A stretch of 64,000 nucleotides of DNA from Pteria penguin (taxonomy: Eukaryota > Mollusca > Bivalvia > Pterioida > Pteriidae). The stretch is from the NCBI GenBank assembly GCA_035048485.1, contig CM068586.1, positions 46,908,287-46,972,286 of the forward strand, in the 5' to 3' direction. The notes beneath the pieces were generated by a model. That model saw nothing but the letters and a program-made list of their open reading frames with translations. It was not told the DNA's origin and did no database searches. Made by a program: the position numbers and the translations under genes. Shown here one piece after another: positions 11,010 through 22,744 of this stretch; position 1 is the stretch's first letter; the number at the start of each line of letters is the position of its first letter.

Positions 11010-12115
11010 AGCAGTCATTACAGCTAGACCTGTTTCTTCGTATTTTTAAATCAAACTACTGAAAGTACTGTTACGAAATGGCGTCGTCTCAATATATCTA
11101 AATAATCCAAATCAAGAAAATTTAACATAGAAATACTTTGAAGTATGACAATATTTGTATATATGGGGATTGTCTTTGTGGCTTGACATTATGTGCCGCA
11201 TGCTTTGAATGATAAGCGAAGCTGCCATATTTATTATCACCCTTCAACAGACATCCTTTAATTAGGAGGTTGTGATATCCCCATATCGCAATGAAGTCAA
11301 TCTACCAATTTTAATTTATAACAAGAGGTCCATGTGCCTTAATGGTCACTGCAACCTGCTTGACATAATATTCAATGTATCTTGATATGAGCTACAATAG
11401 GATATAAAGTTTATGGGAGGGGATTGCAACTATTTCCAAATTATAAGACCATCCTAAAACATTTAATGACTATAGTTTATCAGTTATAAAGCAGTGTCAT
11501 TCTATGCCAAAACAGTGAAAATTCCATGATAAGTCTTTAGAAATTGAATTCGGTCAAAACACAAGGTATCGAGTGATTCATCAAATGAAGGGAGTGGGGC
11601 GACTAGAGAATTTAATATACAACTTGTTCTGTCATAAAGAATAATGAAATACATGGTTCAGGCATGTGAATCTGAACATTTCTTGGATAAAGGAACTGAC
11701 TGACTCATGTAATCCAACAACAAGAGGCCTATATCGCTCACCTGAGTACCTAGATGATCAGTCATGCAGGATGGAAGAAGTCGTTTATTTTTGCACTACT
11801 GTGACTAAGTCAAGACAAATGTTGAAAATTTGTCAAATTTTCTTTCAGACCAGAATAAAAATCAACAACACCTTTTTTGCACATCCATTCAGGTGATTCT
11901 GATATTAAGCATTTGCTTTGTCTCTTCAAGGTGTGATTCAGGGCAACAAGTTAGTAATTTTATTTAGGTGGGGCCTTTTGATTTCAAGTCTGGGTCATGA
12001 ACAACAATTGTTTCAGGTATTGTCCAGATCCAACTTAAAATGGCCTAATTTGATATGTTGAGTTTGGGGAAACATCTGAAAACTTATTTAGATGTGTAAA
12101 GAAATGAAAAATAAT
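11010..12115. other. Intergenic with short dispersed-repeat motifs
   Basis: Contains ACAAGAGGTCCATGTGCCTT (11322) and ACAAGAGGCCTATATCGCTC (11720), which look like starts of a common dispersed repeat also hinted at 54327. A 76-codon frame at 11666-11896 overlaps the second and is not credited. No gene recognised. Confidence 0.4.
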
Positions 12116-12117
12116 TT

Positions 12118-12192
12118 TGACCACATCTGGATTTGAACCGCTACTCTCCATAATTTAATTACCAAGTGGTATATGTACCATTGTGAGACAAT
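12118..12192 (-). repeat. tRNA-like relic (minus strand)
   Basis: On the minus strand a good B box (GGTTCAAATCC) precedes AGATGTGG, but the 5' half does not match an A box well. Probably a decayed SINE head. Confidence 0.25.
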
Positions 12193-12443
12193 CACCAAAT
12201 AAAAAAAAAAATGTTGAAGAAACTTCTAAAACTTGATTTTGGAAGGGAAGCAAAATGACAATACTTCTTCACTCATCCCTCTAGATCACTATGCATTCTT
12301 TTTGTCTCTGTATACAGCCGGTATGAAGATGAAGCTTGTTAAAAGAGGGTATTCTTTTGTGACCCACTTTAATATTACTGAGATTATTTAGTCTATGTTA
12401 CTGAATATCGATCAAATATAATCATGTGATTGATTGATTGATT

Positions 12444-12873
12444 GTATGAAGGCTCTACACACATTTTTTCCCAACCTGTTTCAAATTTGCCGGTTTCTGT
12501 TTCAGCCATTCGGTCTCGCGAGATCTCGTTAACAGAAACCTCACAAAAAGAGGCGGAGCTGACGAAAAACACGTGGTCATTGTTATTTTTATGTCATTTC
12601 TCTGTTTACATTTTATTTATCGGCTAGTTATCTATGAAGAAGAAAACTAAATTGAAATGACCAGAATTGCGGTAACTAGCCGATAAATAAAATGTAAACA
12701 GAGAAATGACATAAAAATAACAATGGCCACGCACCCATGTCCACGTGTTTTTCGTCAGCTCCGCCTCTTTTTGTGAGGTTTCTGTTAACGAGATCTCGCA
12801 AGACAGAATGGCTGAAACAGAAACCGGCAAATTTGAAACAGGTTGGGAAAAAATGTGTGTAGAGCCTTCATAC
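12444..12873. repeat. Nearly perfect inverted duplication, about 190-bp arms
   Basis: The left arm 12444-12630 is the reverse complement of the right arm 12673-12873, separated by 42 bases. By eye there are only about three substitutions plus one 14-base insertion in the right arm, so the duplication is recent or gene-converted. The right arm holds a promoter-like stretch and the start of a coding exon; the left arm is a truncated head-to-head copy. A read-through transcript would fold into a long double-stranded hairpin. Confidence 0.95.
12510..12807. promoter_or_regulatory. Putative bidirectional promoter between inverted first exons
   Basis: The interval between the two inverted ATG codons (12509 on minus, 12808 on plus) contains a perfect TCTCGCGAGA palindrome at 12514-12523, its one-base-changed mirror near 12791-12800, and two CACGTG E boxes. 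TCTCGCGAGA is a known promoter element in animal genomes (established); its use here is inferred. Confidence 0.4.
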
Positions 12874-12885
12874 GACAGATCGGGG
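12808..12885 (+). CDS. Candidate first coding exon
   Basis: ATG at 12808 opens a 26-codon acidic and basic N-terminus beginning MAETETGKFETGWEKMCVEP and ends exactly at a strong donor (GGG then GTAAGTAAAC at 12886). The start was chosen because it directly follows the promoter-like interval and is the first ATG there. The left arm of the inverted duplication repeats this exon on the minus strand for 22 codons and then runs into a TCAA simple repeat without a donor, so only the right copy looks usable. Following exons were not identified within the next 2 kb. Family unknown. Confidence 0.42.
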
Positions 12886-13079
12886 GTAAGTAAACATTGC
12901 CGATCGTTTGCTTTATGTTTATATATGTTAGATATTTGCTCCATTTGATGACGAAATGCGTAGAATCGTGCCGGCCATTCCGTTTATCAAAAATGCAAGT
13001 TTACGCAACGTAAGGAATTGTGGCCCTATCATTCATTTAGGGCCACTACTTGCGGCTACAAAAATGGCTGAGAAGTTTG

Positions 13080-13140
13080 GCTAATACCCCTTTGGCCCCC
13101 TCCCCCTTTTCGGAAATCCTGGATCCGCCACTGACATACA
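13080..13140. repeat. Short G/C-rich dispersed repeat end
   Basis: CCCCTCCCCCTTTT then GGATCCGCCACTG. On the minus strand this reads CAGTGGCGGATCC, a sequence also beginning a repeat at 18313 (CAGTGGCGGATTTAGTGGGGG). Similar G-run repeats occur at 46750 and 49980. Probably short non-autonomous element ends. Confidence 0.4.
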
Positions 13141-13422
13141 TGTATCTACTTTATTAACAAATTTTAAACGATATCCATTATGTTTAAATAAGACCAGACG
13201 TTGTAAGGAAGAATATTGGTGAAGGATAATATACTTTTATCACGTGATAAATACATTAATTTACCATTTTTCTCTTGAAAAATTTAGGATAAACCATTTT
13301 CGAGGACGCTTAACACGAATATGACAAAATTTTCCTGATTCGATATAGTTAAATATTTTCCGATTTTTTTTTGGGGGGGGGGAATTCAATTCAATATTGG
13401 GCCAAAAATATGAGAGAAACAT

Positions 13423-13527
13423 ACTCTTTTATAGGCTGCTATGAAAGATGCATCAGTTACACCGGATGGGTCTCAAAATCATCTCGGGTGTAACTGATGT
13501 ATCTTTCATAGCAGCCTATAAAAGAGT
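13423..13527. repeat. 105-bp hairpin-forming palindrome
   Basis: The arm starting ACTCTTTTATAGGCTGC is followed by the TATGAAAGATGCATCAG block and mirrored, with one or two mismatches, after a spacer of about 20 bases, ending GCAGCCTATAAAAGAGT. It could be a small MITE with almost no loop or a structured RNA; no target duplication was identified. Confidence 0.85.
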
Positions 13528-14722
13528 CTTATATTAAATCTATTATGATATCTTGTTTTTAGTCATTTATCACTTTCATGATATTTGTCAAATTGTATTG
13601 AAATATTTATTACGTCAAATACTCAAGCATACTCAAAAATGCAGCATTTTGTTTCCTTTTTTAAACAAATTCCCATGGGAGGCCCCCGAAAACCCCCTAC
13701 CCTGCGGGAGGGGGTGTCACCCTCCCGCAACTACCCAACTTGGCGCTTCGTGCCTCGTATGAAGCCTGCGGCTTCATTTTAGCCTACACATAATCATATC
13801 GTAATAAACCCCTGGCATTCCAGCGTGATTACATAGCCCCTTTATCTCCGAATCCCGAGATTAAATTCGTCAACGAGGCACTGCAATGTCATCGGTAGGG
13901 TTTATTTGACTGCAAACCAAGCGAAAAACGTTCTATAAACGTAACACCTCGTCCCCCGCAGGACAAAATTTCCAGAGTGTTTTAGAACGACAATGCTGAC
14001 CATTTCAAGACAGGCGATTCTATGCCTTTGTGTATCAGATAGGGATGTTTATTTATGCGATACACGTCCCTGATCAAATTGCAATGATAATCATTATCAT
14101 TAGATCCGATGAAGGTAAATTTACATTTGCTTATGAACTCACTGAATAAGATTCGAATCCCATGATTTCATTCTTGTGCTCTCAACACTTTAAAAGTAAA
14201 AATTGCAATATTTGCTGCATAGCATATACATGTAGTTCTATATGTATTGTATATATGTATCGGAGACATGTGTATATATGTCTTTGTAAGTATGTATATC
14301 TGTATGTATATTGCTGCTCTTGTGAGCCGTGACAGATCTTGAAATCGGGAAATTCATTCATACCTCATGTTATGATAGCCAGGGGCACTGTATCGTCGGT
14401 CTAAATAAATCAAAAATGTAGGTATCGAATGTTATCACGTCATTTGTCTTTAATGTCATGATGCAGGACGTCAAATTCATTGTGAAACTTAGATACATGA
14501 TGTCTAATTTTATAAAATCAGAGGTACAATAAAATACATTCCTAACTTATTTTACTTATAAAAAGATAATAAACCCCAAACCTAATAAGCCTTGGTTATA
14601 CAGTTATTGCTGCAGCAAGTTAGAAATACGACCCTCAAATTTAACCTACTTACGTTCGTACGAGACCGGAGAAAACGCACGTGACCTTAAAATTATTCAT
14701 TTGCATACGACGTAAAACAACA
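13528..14722. other. Intergenic; G/C-rich repeat block then AT-rich
   Basis: Around 13676-13770 lies a repeat-like block (GGAGGCCCCCGAAAACCCCC, then GGGAGGGGGTGTCACCCTCCC) similar in style to 49980-50020. The remainder is AT-rich without recognised features until the ORF cluster at 14723. An ATTTGCAT octamer and a CACGTGAC E box lie just upstream of 14723. Confidence 0.4.
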
Positions 14723-15128
14723 ATGGTGAAGACAAGAAAAAGAAAAAGAAAAGAAATCGGCCTTCTGCACTAAGTGACTTGGAAAAGAAAAGAAAGAAAG
14801 AATGAGTATGATGTAAAGCATGCAAGAAGTAGAACTTGTATCACGTGCAATGCATACATTATGCAAATGAATATTTCCGAGGTCGACCGAGATGAATACA
14901 ACTGATAAGGAAAACGTGGGTTATGTAGCGTATTTGTACGCGATAGCTGCATTTAATACTGATGGGCAGTCGAAAGATACTGTACTAGAAAATTTACGAT
15001 GTTACTTTAATCACAACAGTAGACGCTACAGGAGACCATATGTATCTACAGAAATATTCGTTGGTTTCGTTGTACCTTTTAAAAAAGACGCGAAACTAAA
15101 TGAATGTGAAGCAAGTGCATTTTTATAA
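14723..15128 (+). pseudogene. Degraded ORF cluster, protein unrecognised
   Basis: From ATG 14723 a frame begins with a Lys/Arg-rich MVKTRKRKRK, meets an in-frame TAA at 14771, then continues open as KERKNEYDVKHARSRTCITC and on to a TGA at 14903. A second frame starts at the overlapping ATG 14892 and runs 78 codons to 15128 (GYVAYLYAIAAFNTDGQSKD near its start). The two look like one protein split by one stop and one frameshift, with a basic N-terminus and a Cys-x-x-Cys. It could also be exons joined by splicing not recognised here. It resembles no family I can name. Confidence 0.3.
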
Positions 15129-15544
15129 CTGTGCCCTACAGGACTGAATATTGGAAAATAGTTAGTGTCCATGATAAACTACACTCCTCTTTTTTCTTGA
15201 AAACATCTAGATCCGTTCATAGGCTTTACAATATATAGCAGAAATTAATGGAGAAGTACTACAAATTTTATTCCGATGCCGTCACATAACGAACTGAGGT
15301 AAAACTATCTAATAAATAACGTTCAAAACGGCTATGCCTGCACTAAGCCTTCAACACGCCCACACCCCCTCGCAATTTCAGTTTAGCCTTTACTCGCAGT
15401 CCAGTTCATGAATGAAAATACTCAACCAATGAAAATCTTCTTTAATACACAAAATATGCGATTGCCCAATGATGTAAACTGTCAATCCAGTCGATCGAGT
15501 AAGTAGTATTTTATACGCTGTACATTACGCAACGCCGCGTAAAG
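15129..15544. other. No recognised feature
   Basis: AT-rich flank of the ORF cluster. No coding, RNA or repeat signal identified. Confidence 0.4.
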
Positions 15545-15925
15545 GTGCATGTTCAAGTCCCATTACTCCTGAAAACAAATTCTGAGCAGAGTTGCCTCCC
15601 TTCATGCACATCTACATATGCTGCCCTACCTACATGTGAAGTTTGGTGAAATTCTGATGAACAGTTTAGGAGGAGTTGCGATGACAAGGTTCAGTCATAT
15701 GCAATGCACATTTTCTAAGTTCAAAGTCCTATAACCCCTGAAAAAATGCTGAGCAGAGTTTCTTCCCTTCATGCACATCTACATATGATGCCCTACCTAC
15801 ATGTGAAGTTTGGTGATATTCTGATGAACGGTTTGGGGGGAGTTGCGATGACAAGGTTTCGTAATGACAGAATGACAGGGTGCAACAATATATGCCCCGG
15901 CCATATATGGCGGAGGCATAAAAAT
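15545..15925 (+). repeat. Dispersed repeat with internal 167-bp duplication
   Basis: The block GAGCAGAGTT through CTTCATGCACATCTACATAT and then GAGTTGCGATGACAAGGTT occurs twice (landmarks at 15584 and 15751). The repeat ends in an inverted motif, TATGCCCCGGCC followed by GGCGGAGGCATAAAAA, a terminal style also seen at 29313-29347 and 53744-53776, suggesting one broad repeat superfamily. An open frame at 15746-15940 lies within it and is not credited as a gene. Confidence 0.65.
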
Positions 15926-18377
15926 CAACTAGGTGGTTGAAAACTGCAGATTATGTTCGAATTATGTCACTTCTAATGACTGCTCTCGTACTTAATTGTT
16001 TTTAAACATGTGACCTTGCATGTTATTCAATTTTAGTCATAAGAATGTTTATTTACATGTATGCATACCAAAATAGGGTGTCAGTTATAAAAAGAATTTC
16101 CTTAAACGTTTGGAATACCCAGACATCTGTATCATTTCCTTGTCTATCCTTCTTCCAACTAACATAGGTGTTAGAAAATATCACACCGCAATATATTGCC
16201 GATAATAACCAGAACACATGAAGAAAAGGGGACCAATAGATTAGATCAGATATACCACTTTTATTAATTTTAAACCAGTAGACAAACTGCCCCTCCTACG
16301 TACCTAATCAACATTTACTGGTCATGGTCAGTACGAATTCAGGCCATCTACAAGAGGAATTGTAACGTCACAGGAGATACCTGTATAGCTGAATGCGTAA
16401 ACATCAGACACCTGAGCCGTGTTAAAAATTGTGAGCACCTGTCGAGTGCTCATTATTTGAATGAGGGTACTTACTGTGGTTCTAGCGCGCGCTCGCAATA
16501 CAACATCCAAGTTGTTTCGCAAAGATTTTCAAGACGGCGACTAATGCACTAACATGACCAGGCTGCAGTTGGATGGACCTCATGTTAATTTTCCAGCGGT
16601 GGGTGCGCAGTAGGGCGATCTCTTTATTGAACACGCCCCAGGTGTCCCTTTTACATCAGGTGCCGTTATTGTATAAACTAACTTACAAGTACAGATTATG
16701 AAATTCAAGTACATTAATGTTATTATTGATTGAAAGATAACCATCAGGTGGTGGCATTTACTATGTATATCTTCTGTATGTACTTTCTGGGCACTACACA
16801 AATAGCTACACACAGACTTACGAAAATAAAAACAAAAGGATTTAAAGCTGTTGTTGCAGTCTTCGAATTATCATTATAGAATAACCGCAAAAAAGGTGTG
16901 ACATTTAATTTTAAGTTCGATGGTAAAATATTTACAGATTTGTAATCTACGTTATGGCCATTTTAATGACTGTCGTATCACTGTCGTGTAAATAAATGTG
17001 TGAAATTTTCTTTATTCTATAACTTTACAAGTCGATCCATCATTCATATATTATATCTCACATAATAAGCTCATTCTGTTCTCACTGGTAGTATTATCAC
17101 CCTCAAGAAATGAAACGACTATTTTTATGGAGGTCAGAATTGGGTCATATTACTGGATATGATATAATTTTTCCAGATTTCTTCTAGAATTTATACGTTG
17201 AATACTCTAGTATTATGAAGATTCTGAAAATCAAGGAATTTTACCTATGAAAAAAAAATACATCAAATGAAGATTCTTTGATAGGCAGTGATAATAACGT
17301 AGATTACAAACTAGAATTGACAGGTATGTTACACATACCAATTCTTCTTCATTATTTGTCTTTAAATGCTGAATTTTTGAAATCTGATGTTAAAAGTGTT
17401 CTGCTTTCAGTAGGTACTGTTCAGTAAAGTACTTATTGAAACTTTATTTTTTATCGAATTCTTCAGAAAAAGTGTCCACATTACATGAGAATAGGTGCAT
17501 AATGGTAGATCTACATATACCGCCTTAGGGTATCAATGTAGCTATTATTTTCCATAGGGCTACATGTTATTGAATGGAGAAGTTTCTATATAAAAGAGGA
17601 GCTTTTGGAGCTTCCTTTACATTTCAACAGCCCCCCCCCCCCTCCCCCACACACTAAAGTAAAAACACAAAAAAAAAAACTATACCGCACCGTGGCTTTT
17701 CATTTTCAAAGTATGTCTTGTTTGAACTTACCCTCAGTCCGCAGAAAAAGTGCTTGCTGAAAATACCCTTGCCCTTGATGTGACAAATACTGACCCATTA
17801 CATAAATTTCAATATTGTCACCTGTCAACAGATAGACTGTAAATAGCATTTCAATCAAAAAGATGAACCTGGCATTTATATCCACTCAAAAGCCTAGGAT
17901 TGTTCATCCCGAGCAGGACTTGGGGTAGCCAAAACGCTTACATGGCTCTAGTCAGGGTCAATGCTACATTGATACCTTAGGTACTGCAGCAGGCGTCCAT
18001 GACTGAAGTGTAGTATTGATAATTCCCTCCCCGTGACTGGAGTACCTCCCGGCTGCCGATGACGACGTGAAAGGGGGGGGGGCGACAATAGAAGAATAAT
18101 AATCAATAGATCTACTTTTCAAGTAAAACATCTGAAAGTTTGACCCGAAACGTAGAATTGTTTTGGATTGGACCTGGATCACAGCTGGTTGATGATACCT
18201 AGGACTTACAAACAAGTGTTTATAAGGCCTTGATGATACTTCATACTAAACATGTATTTATTCCAAATCAAGAAGTTTATATATATTCGTTTTAAAATAA
18301 TCTTAATAACAGCAGTGGCGGATTTAGTGGGGGGGGGGGGGTGTACATAGATATATTTTCGTGTTCAATTCCAGAGA
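15926..18377. other. Intergenic; weak minus-strand ORFs, C and G homopolymers
   Basis: Minus-strand frames at 16328-16522 and 16580-16813 were examined. The first has GT-AG-like junctions (a GTAAGT after the RARARTT stretch) but no consistent exon chain. The second contains GGGGCGTGTTCAATAAAGAG, which looks like a repeat end. Homopolymers: C near 17632 and G near 18072 and 18329. Nothing firm. Confidence 0.35.
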
Positions 18378-18650
18378 AGCCGGCGTGGCCTAGTGATATC
18401 GCGCTGGACTCCTGATCGAGAGGCCGGGGTTCTAGTCCCGCTCTGGTCATGCCGGTGGTCTGCCTTTCGGATGAGACAGTAAAAACCGAGGCCCCGTGTT
18501 GTGGTATACATGGCACGTTAAAGATCCCTCACTGCTTCGGGTGGGTCCGTTGCAAAGGTCAAAATTTGTATGCCCCGTATCAGGCAGATGCAGTCACCAT
18601 ATACGTGAAATATTCGTGGTCTGACGCTAAACAAAAATCAATCAATCAAT
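18378..18650 (+). mobile_element. tRNA-derived SINE with 12-bp target duplication
   Basis: The tRNA-like head GCCGGCGTGGCCTAGTG contains the A box and GGGGTTCTAGTCCCG is the B box. The shared central block (CGGATGAGACAGTAAAAACC and CACGTTAAAGATCCCTCACT), the CAGTCACCATATACGTGAAA block and a (TCAA)n tail follow. The perfect duplication CAATTCCAGAGA at 18366-18377 and 18651-18662 marks a LINE-style insertion. Pol III transcribed if active. The central domain may be one of the deeply conserved SINE domains described in molluscs, but this was not checked. Confidence 0.95.
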
Positions 18651-18971
18651 CAATTCCAGAGACTTGCTACGCTATAACAGTCTCACGAATCTGTATTATC
18701 TATTTCTATTTGTGACTTTCAAATCGTAGATTGAGAATGGCAAGTTTAAATGTTTTGCTGCTAATAGAAATCTCGCTTATCAATTTTAACATACCAAGTA
18801 AAACTCAACATGGTAAAATAAAAACATGCCGGTTTAATCGTTATTATTCTAATTCTCTATGACATGCAATGAAAGTACAAGTAAACTACATGTAGTTTGT
18901 AGATGTTTCCAATACCTCACGTAAATTAATGAATTTTCAATTGAGTTTTCCTCGCACCTTGAACAATATGA

Positions 18972-19259
18972 AACCGATATGGCTTAGTGGATAAAGTGCT
19001 CTGCTCGTGATCGAGAGTTCCCCGGGTTCGACTCCCGCCTTGGGTGTACCGTTGTTCTGTCTTTCGGATGAGACAGTAAAAACCAAGGTCCCGTGTTACG
19101 GTAGACGTGGCACGTAAAAGATCCCTCACTGCTCCAGGTGGGTCCGTTACAACGGTCTAAATTTGTATGCAATGCGTCAGGCAGATGCCGTCACCATATA
19201 TTTAGAAGTAATCGTGGAGTGACATAAAACAATGTCAAATCAATCAATCAATCAATAGA
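18972..19259 (+). mobile_element. tRNA-derived SINE, second subfamily, 10-bp target duplication
   Basis: The head ATGGCTTAGTGGATAAAGTG with B box CGGGTTCGACTCCCG differs from the 18378 type, but the central and 3' blocks match, followed by (TCAA)n. AACAATATGA at 18962-18971 and 19260-19269 flanks it. The different heads on a common body indicate head swapping between SINE subfamilies. Confidence 0.93.
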
Positions 19260-19269
19260 AACAATATGA

Positions 19270-20039
19270 TCTACACATATTTGTTGGTCATGATTTTGTG
19301 CACCAGATAGGTGCCGCCACAATGCAAGGGAAATGATCTTGGTGAGCTGTTAATGCCCCACTATCTGTGGGAAATAATCTTAGTGAGGTGTTAAAACCAA
19401 ACATTTACGATGGATAGAACCCAGTTTAATATTTTTGCGCTTAATTTTTTTCCTGATGTACCGTGGAAGTTCTGTGTCAATACTAGTCTAATATTTATAG
19501 ATAAACAAGAATCAAACAAAAACACGGGCAAAGGAGTTTTGATCAAAAAGTGACATCTTAAAAAGTATCAAGATTTCAAAGAACTTTCTGTGTTGCAGGG
19601 AGGGGTCCTCTAAATCCGCATGAATCCTTCCCCAAACGACGACGACCTGTATTCAGCGGATTTATAACAATTCCATATATAGACATTGATTGTCGAGAAA
19701 AACATTATGATCCACCCCGACTATAAGATCATTAAAATTAAACCAAGTTAAAAATAGCCAGAAGTTATATCTCAAACGTGTTGGCACGTAGGCCAAGAGA
19801 ATGCAAGTGGTTGTTTGTGGCTCTGCGAGGATACATTAAGTTTGGTATCAATCTTTTAGTATTTTTCAACAAGCACTAGTAAAGTCCGATTTAATTTTCC
19901 ACACACCCTTTGTAAAATATGATATATACAAATACATATAAAGCAGGTTTTCTGTCGTATCAATGCATATTAATTCATTGCTATACCACCCTAAGCAAAC
20001 AAATAAACACATTTGGCCTTAATGCAACTTGGGTACGGT
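19270..20039. other. No recognised gene
   Basis: AT-rich, with a short internal similarity (GAAATGATCTTGGTGAG and GAAATAATCTTAGTGAG about 50 bases apart near 19331 and 19370). Leads into the promoter-like region at 20.1 kb. Confidence 0.4.
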
Positions 20040-20175
20040 TCACTGCCGATCTCTGGTGAGTTGGTATTCACGCACCTGTTCGAATTTACCTGGGTAGTCA
20101 GTTACTATTTTTCGCGCGTAGAAGACGCAGCCATTTTGGATCTTCCTGAAAATCCACACTTCACACGGCGCTTTG
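20040..20175 (+). promoter_or_regulatory. Promoter-like region with non-coding first exon and donor
   Basis: A local G+C and CpG rise (CGCGCG at about 20115) is followed by GCAGCCATTTTGGATCTTCC, which matches the YY1-type initiator downstream motif seen at many animal transcription starts. The exon-like stretch ends at a strong donor, GTAAGTGTAA, at 20176. No ATG-led frame of note lies before the donor, so this would be a 5' UTR exon whose coding exons are outside what I could recognise. Confidence 0.35.
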
Positions 20176-22089
20176 GTAAGTGTAATTAGTTAATTATGTT
20201 ACATAGTATATAGATACCATTCGTATGTATTATAATGCATTTCACTTGGTCAGCCAGCTTTTTCATGTTCATTTTCAGTCAATGTCGCCTTTTGTTCGTG
20301 CAAGTTGTGTTGTGCATGCGGATATTTCGGCGTCGTGGGAATCTAAAGTCTAAAGTGCTAGTTTAGACCTTTTAAGATATAGTGTTTTCATATACCCTGT
20401 ATCACTTTACACCTTCTTATATAATTTTATAGCCTAACTCCTAAAAGTTTCAGAGTAACGTTAATCAAGGCTAACAGGTGCTATGAAAGGTATCACAAAG
20501 GATAGATAAAAACCACTTCTGTATTTTTCTTTTAGTAAAGTTTGTAAGTGGTCGATATGACCTTTATTCCATCTCCTTTTTCATTTATTTTCTAAGTAAG
20601 AACAAAGTAAAGGTCATATGTACTATAAAATTTGGTATTTTCGTCAATTTTATTGAATTAATTTTACCATGAACAGGTTGGGGGAAACTTCTCATTTGAG
20701 AAATAATCACTCAAATGAGTAACTATCTCTCTTTTCAGTAATCAATTTCAAGGAATAAACAGAAGTAAACAAGTAAAAATGAAATTTTGGAATTATGATT
20801 TGAAATTCAAAAGGGCGCATGTTTACAACATACTGAAATTAGTTTACAAAAGAAGTTGACATTTTTGAGTCGGCTTCGGTGAAGCCGCACTCCTTGCAGT
20901 CACTTTCTTTTCGGGGGTTATAACTTTCACTACCAATATAGAGCTTACTACGCCGCTGAAAAATAAAGTGCCGAAAAATTACTGATGTTGTCTTAAAAAT
21001 TCTTGATCAGCACAATGTACCTTTAGCTCAGTCAATTTAAGCTTAACATAAACTAGTTTCAATAACTCGAAAAAGGAGTTGCAATAATGCTTTCAAATTT
21101 CGCGTAATAATATGTAGTTGTGACTACTTTACGATGTGTTTACCACCGACACCGTCGGATGTACTCGATTGTGTAATTCTCCGGACAAAGCATTTGTCTT
21201 GATCTCGTATCGCTTGTTTTTATCGAGATATTTCAATTAAAGTTCTGGAACTTTAGTTCTTTTTCACATATATGACAAATTTAAAGATCGATCTTCCCGC
21301 ATTTCCTCTGATAATGAAAATGCAATATAAATATTTAGGTAAATGTTGTATGTTTCTAAATATAAATGATGTTAAAACATTATGAGAATCGTGAATAAGA
21401 TGGTTATTTAATGTCCCACTTGAAGGAATGTCGTTCCTTGGCTCAGCTTCGACTCGTGACAACAATGCAGTAAAACTTGTTGCCATGAAGTTGTCGATTG
21501 CACGTTCATTTCGGATACAAGCAATTGCAAACTCTTTGCCGTAAGATAGTATGAAGAGAGCAAATTTTATTAGCATTTTGTACATAGGTATAATGACGAT
21601 GTAGTTGCAACAAAGACCCAATTTTTCTCTTTCTGATTTTTAAAACACGATGAAATGAACTTTGTTAAACACTTCTATAATTTGATAATGGAATCTTTGT
21701 TTTGATTTTTTTAAAGCCCGGATGAGCACAATTATCGCTGTAGACCTATACCGATTATAGCTGATTTTTTTTCACATTGTAAATAAATATAACTTGGAAG
21801 GTGACATATCCGGTTTTACCCAAGGACACCCATTTCCCAACAAAATACCGTGGAAAGACAGAGTCAAAGAAGCCTTGTATAATATGAAAAATGAAATTCG
21901 AACACTCCGCATGTCTGCTGACCCTGATTTTTAGCTATTTATCACTATCTTCTCATCGAATCACTACCAACCGCATGAAATACAGCCCGATTCTGATACA
22001 GTATTGTCTCATTCTGATATAAGTAATGTAAAAATGACAATATACAACCTATTAACCTAACCAAATGGTTTCTTTCTTACTCGGTTATG
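20176..22089. other. Intronic or intergenic; one minus-strand ORF
   Basis: Mostly AT-rich. Apart from the minus-strand frame at 21253-21621 nothing coding-like was seen. TTCTCATTTGAGAA near 20691-20704, followed by a diverged ACTCAAATGAGT, is a local palindrome. Confidence 0.35.
21253..21621 (-). CDS. Hypothetical ORF or exon, minus strand
   Basis: This 122-codon open frame is one of the longest non-repeat frames in the window. Its central part (YGKEFAIACIRN, then FMATSFTALLSRVEAEPRND) has balanced composition and recalls, weakly, the Gly-Lys-Glu-Phe start of IgGFc-binding-protein N-terminal domains of molluscs. The N-terminal 30 residues are hydrophobic. The ends are AT-rich, so the genuine exon would be shorter. 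The assignment is a guess and a chance ORF cannot be excluded. Confidence 0.22.
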   Translation of the reverse strand: MGLCCNYIVIIPMYKMLIKFALFILSYGKEFAIACIRNERAIDNFMATSFTALLSRVEAEPRNDIPSSGTLNNHLIHDSHNVLTSFIFRNIQHLPKYLYCIFIIRGNAGRSIFKFVIYVKKN

Positions 22090-22744
22090 TACGAAGCCGC
22101 TTCGTGCCATTTTAAAGAAGAAAACAATTTTTTTATCTAGTTCAAACGAGAAAGTTTCTCGTTCGAACGAGAAAATTTATCTCACTCAAAGGAGAAAAAA
22201 AATGAATTAAAGTGTTTGTTTTTGTTTTTTTTTTTTTAAGTATGATTAGGAATTATTTCAATTGATACATACAGTGATACATTTTTATATGAATAACTGC
22301 ATATATTTCAACTTAAAATTCATATAAATCTAGATCCACTTCACACCATGAATGCGAGGGAAAAAAGTGGGGAGGGGGGGGGGGAGGGGTTTGCCATCAG
22401 AGATATTCTGCCCTCCTCTTGTAATTAAAAGTATTATAATAGCTGTCGTTTACTCATGCACATTTATATGTAAATGCACATGAGTACACAACTATACTCC
22501 CGTGTATTTAGATTTAAATGCCCATGAGCAAACGACATAGCTATTAATTATGATTTATAAATTTCAGAATTAAATTATAAACTGAATGGTACTTACTGAT
22601 ATACAGTAAAACACCTATACTAATGTATTATTATTTCATTTAAAATTAATATTAATTGGTGAGGTTACTGAGCCAAGTTAGGCTGATTCCAGTGTTAACG
22701 CATAAATTTATATAAAATGGAGGAGATGAAGGTTCTAAATCAAA

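Noticed and set aside
18449..18715. Frames over SINEs (also 25996, 39158, 55632, 55675)
   Set aside because: They translate the SINE central domain; non-coding Pol III elements.
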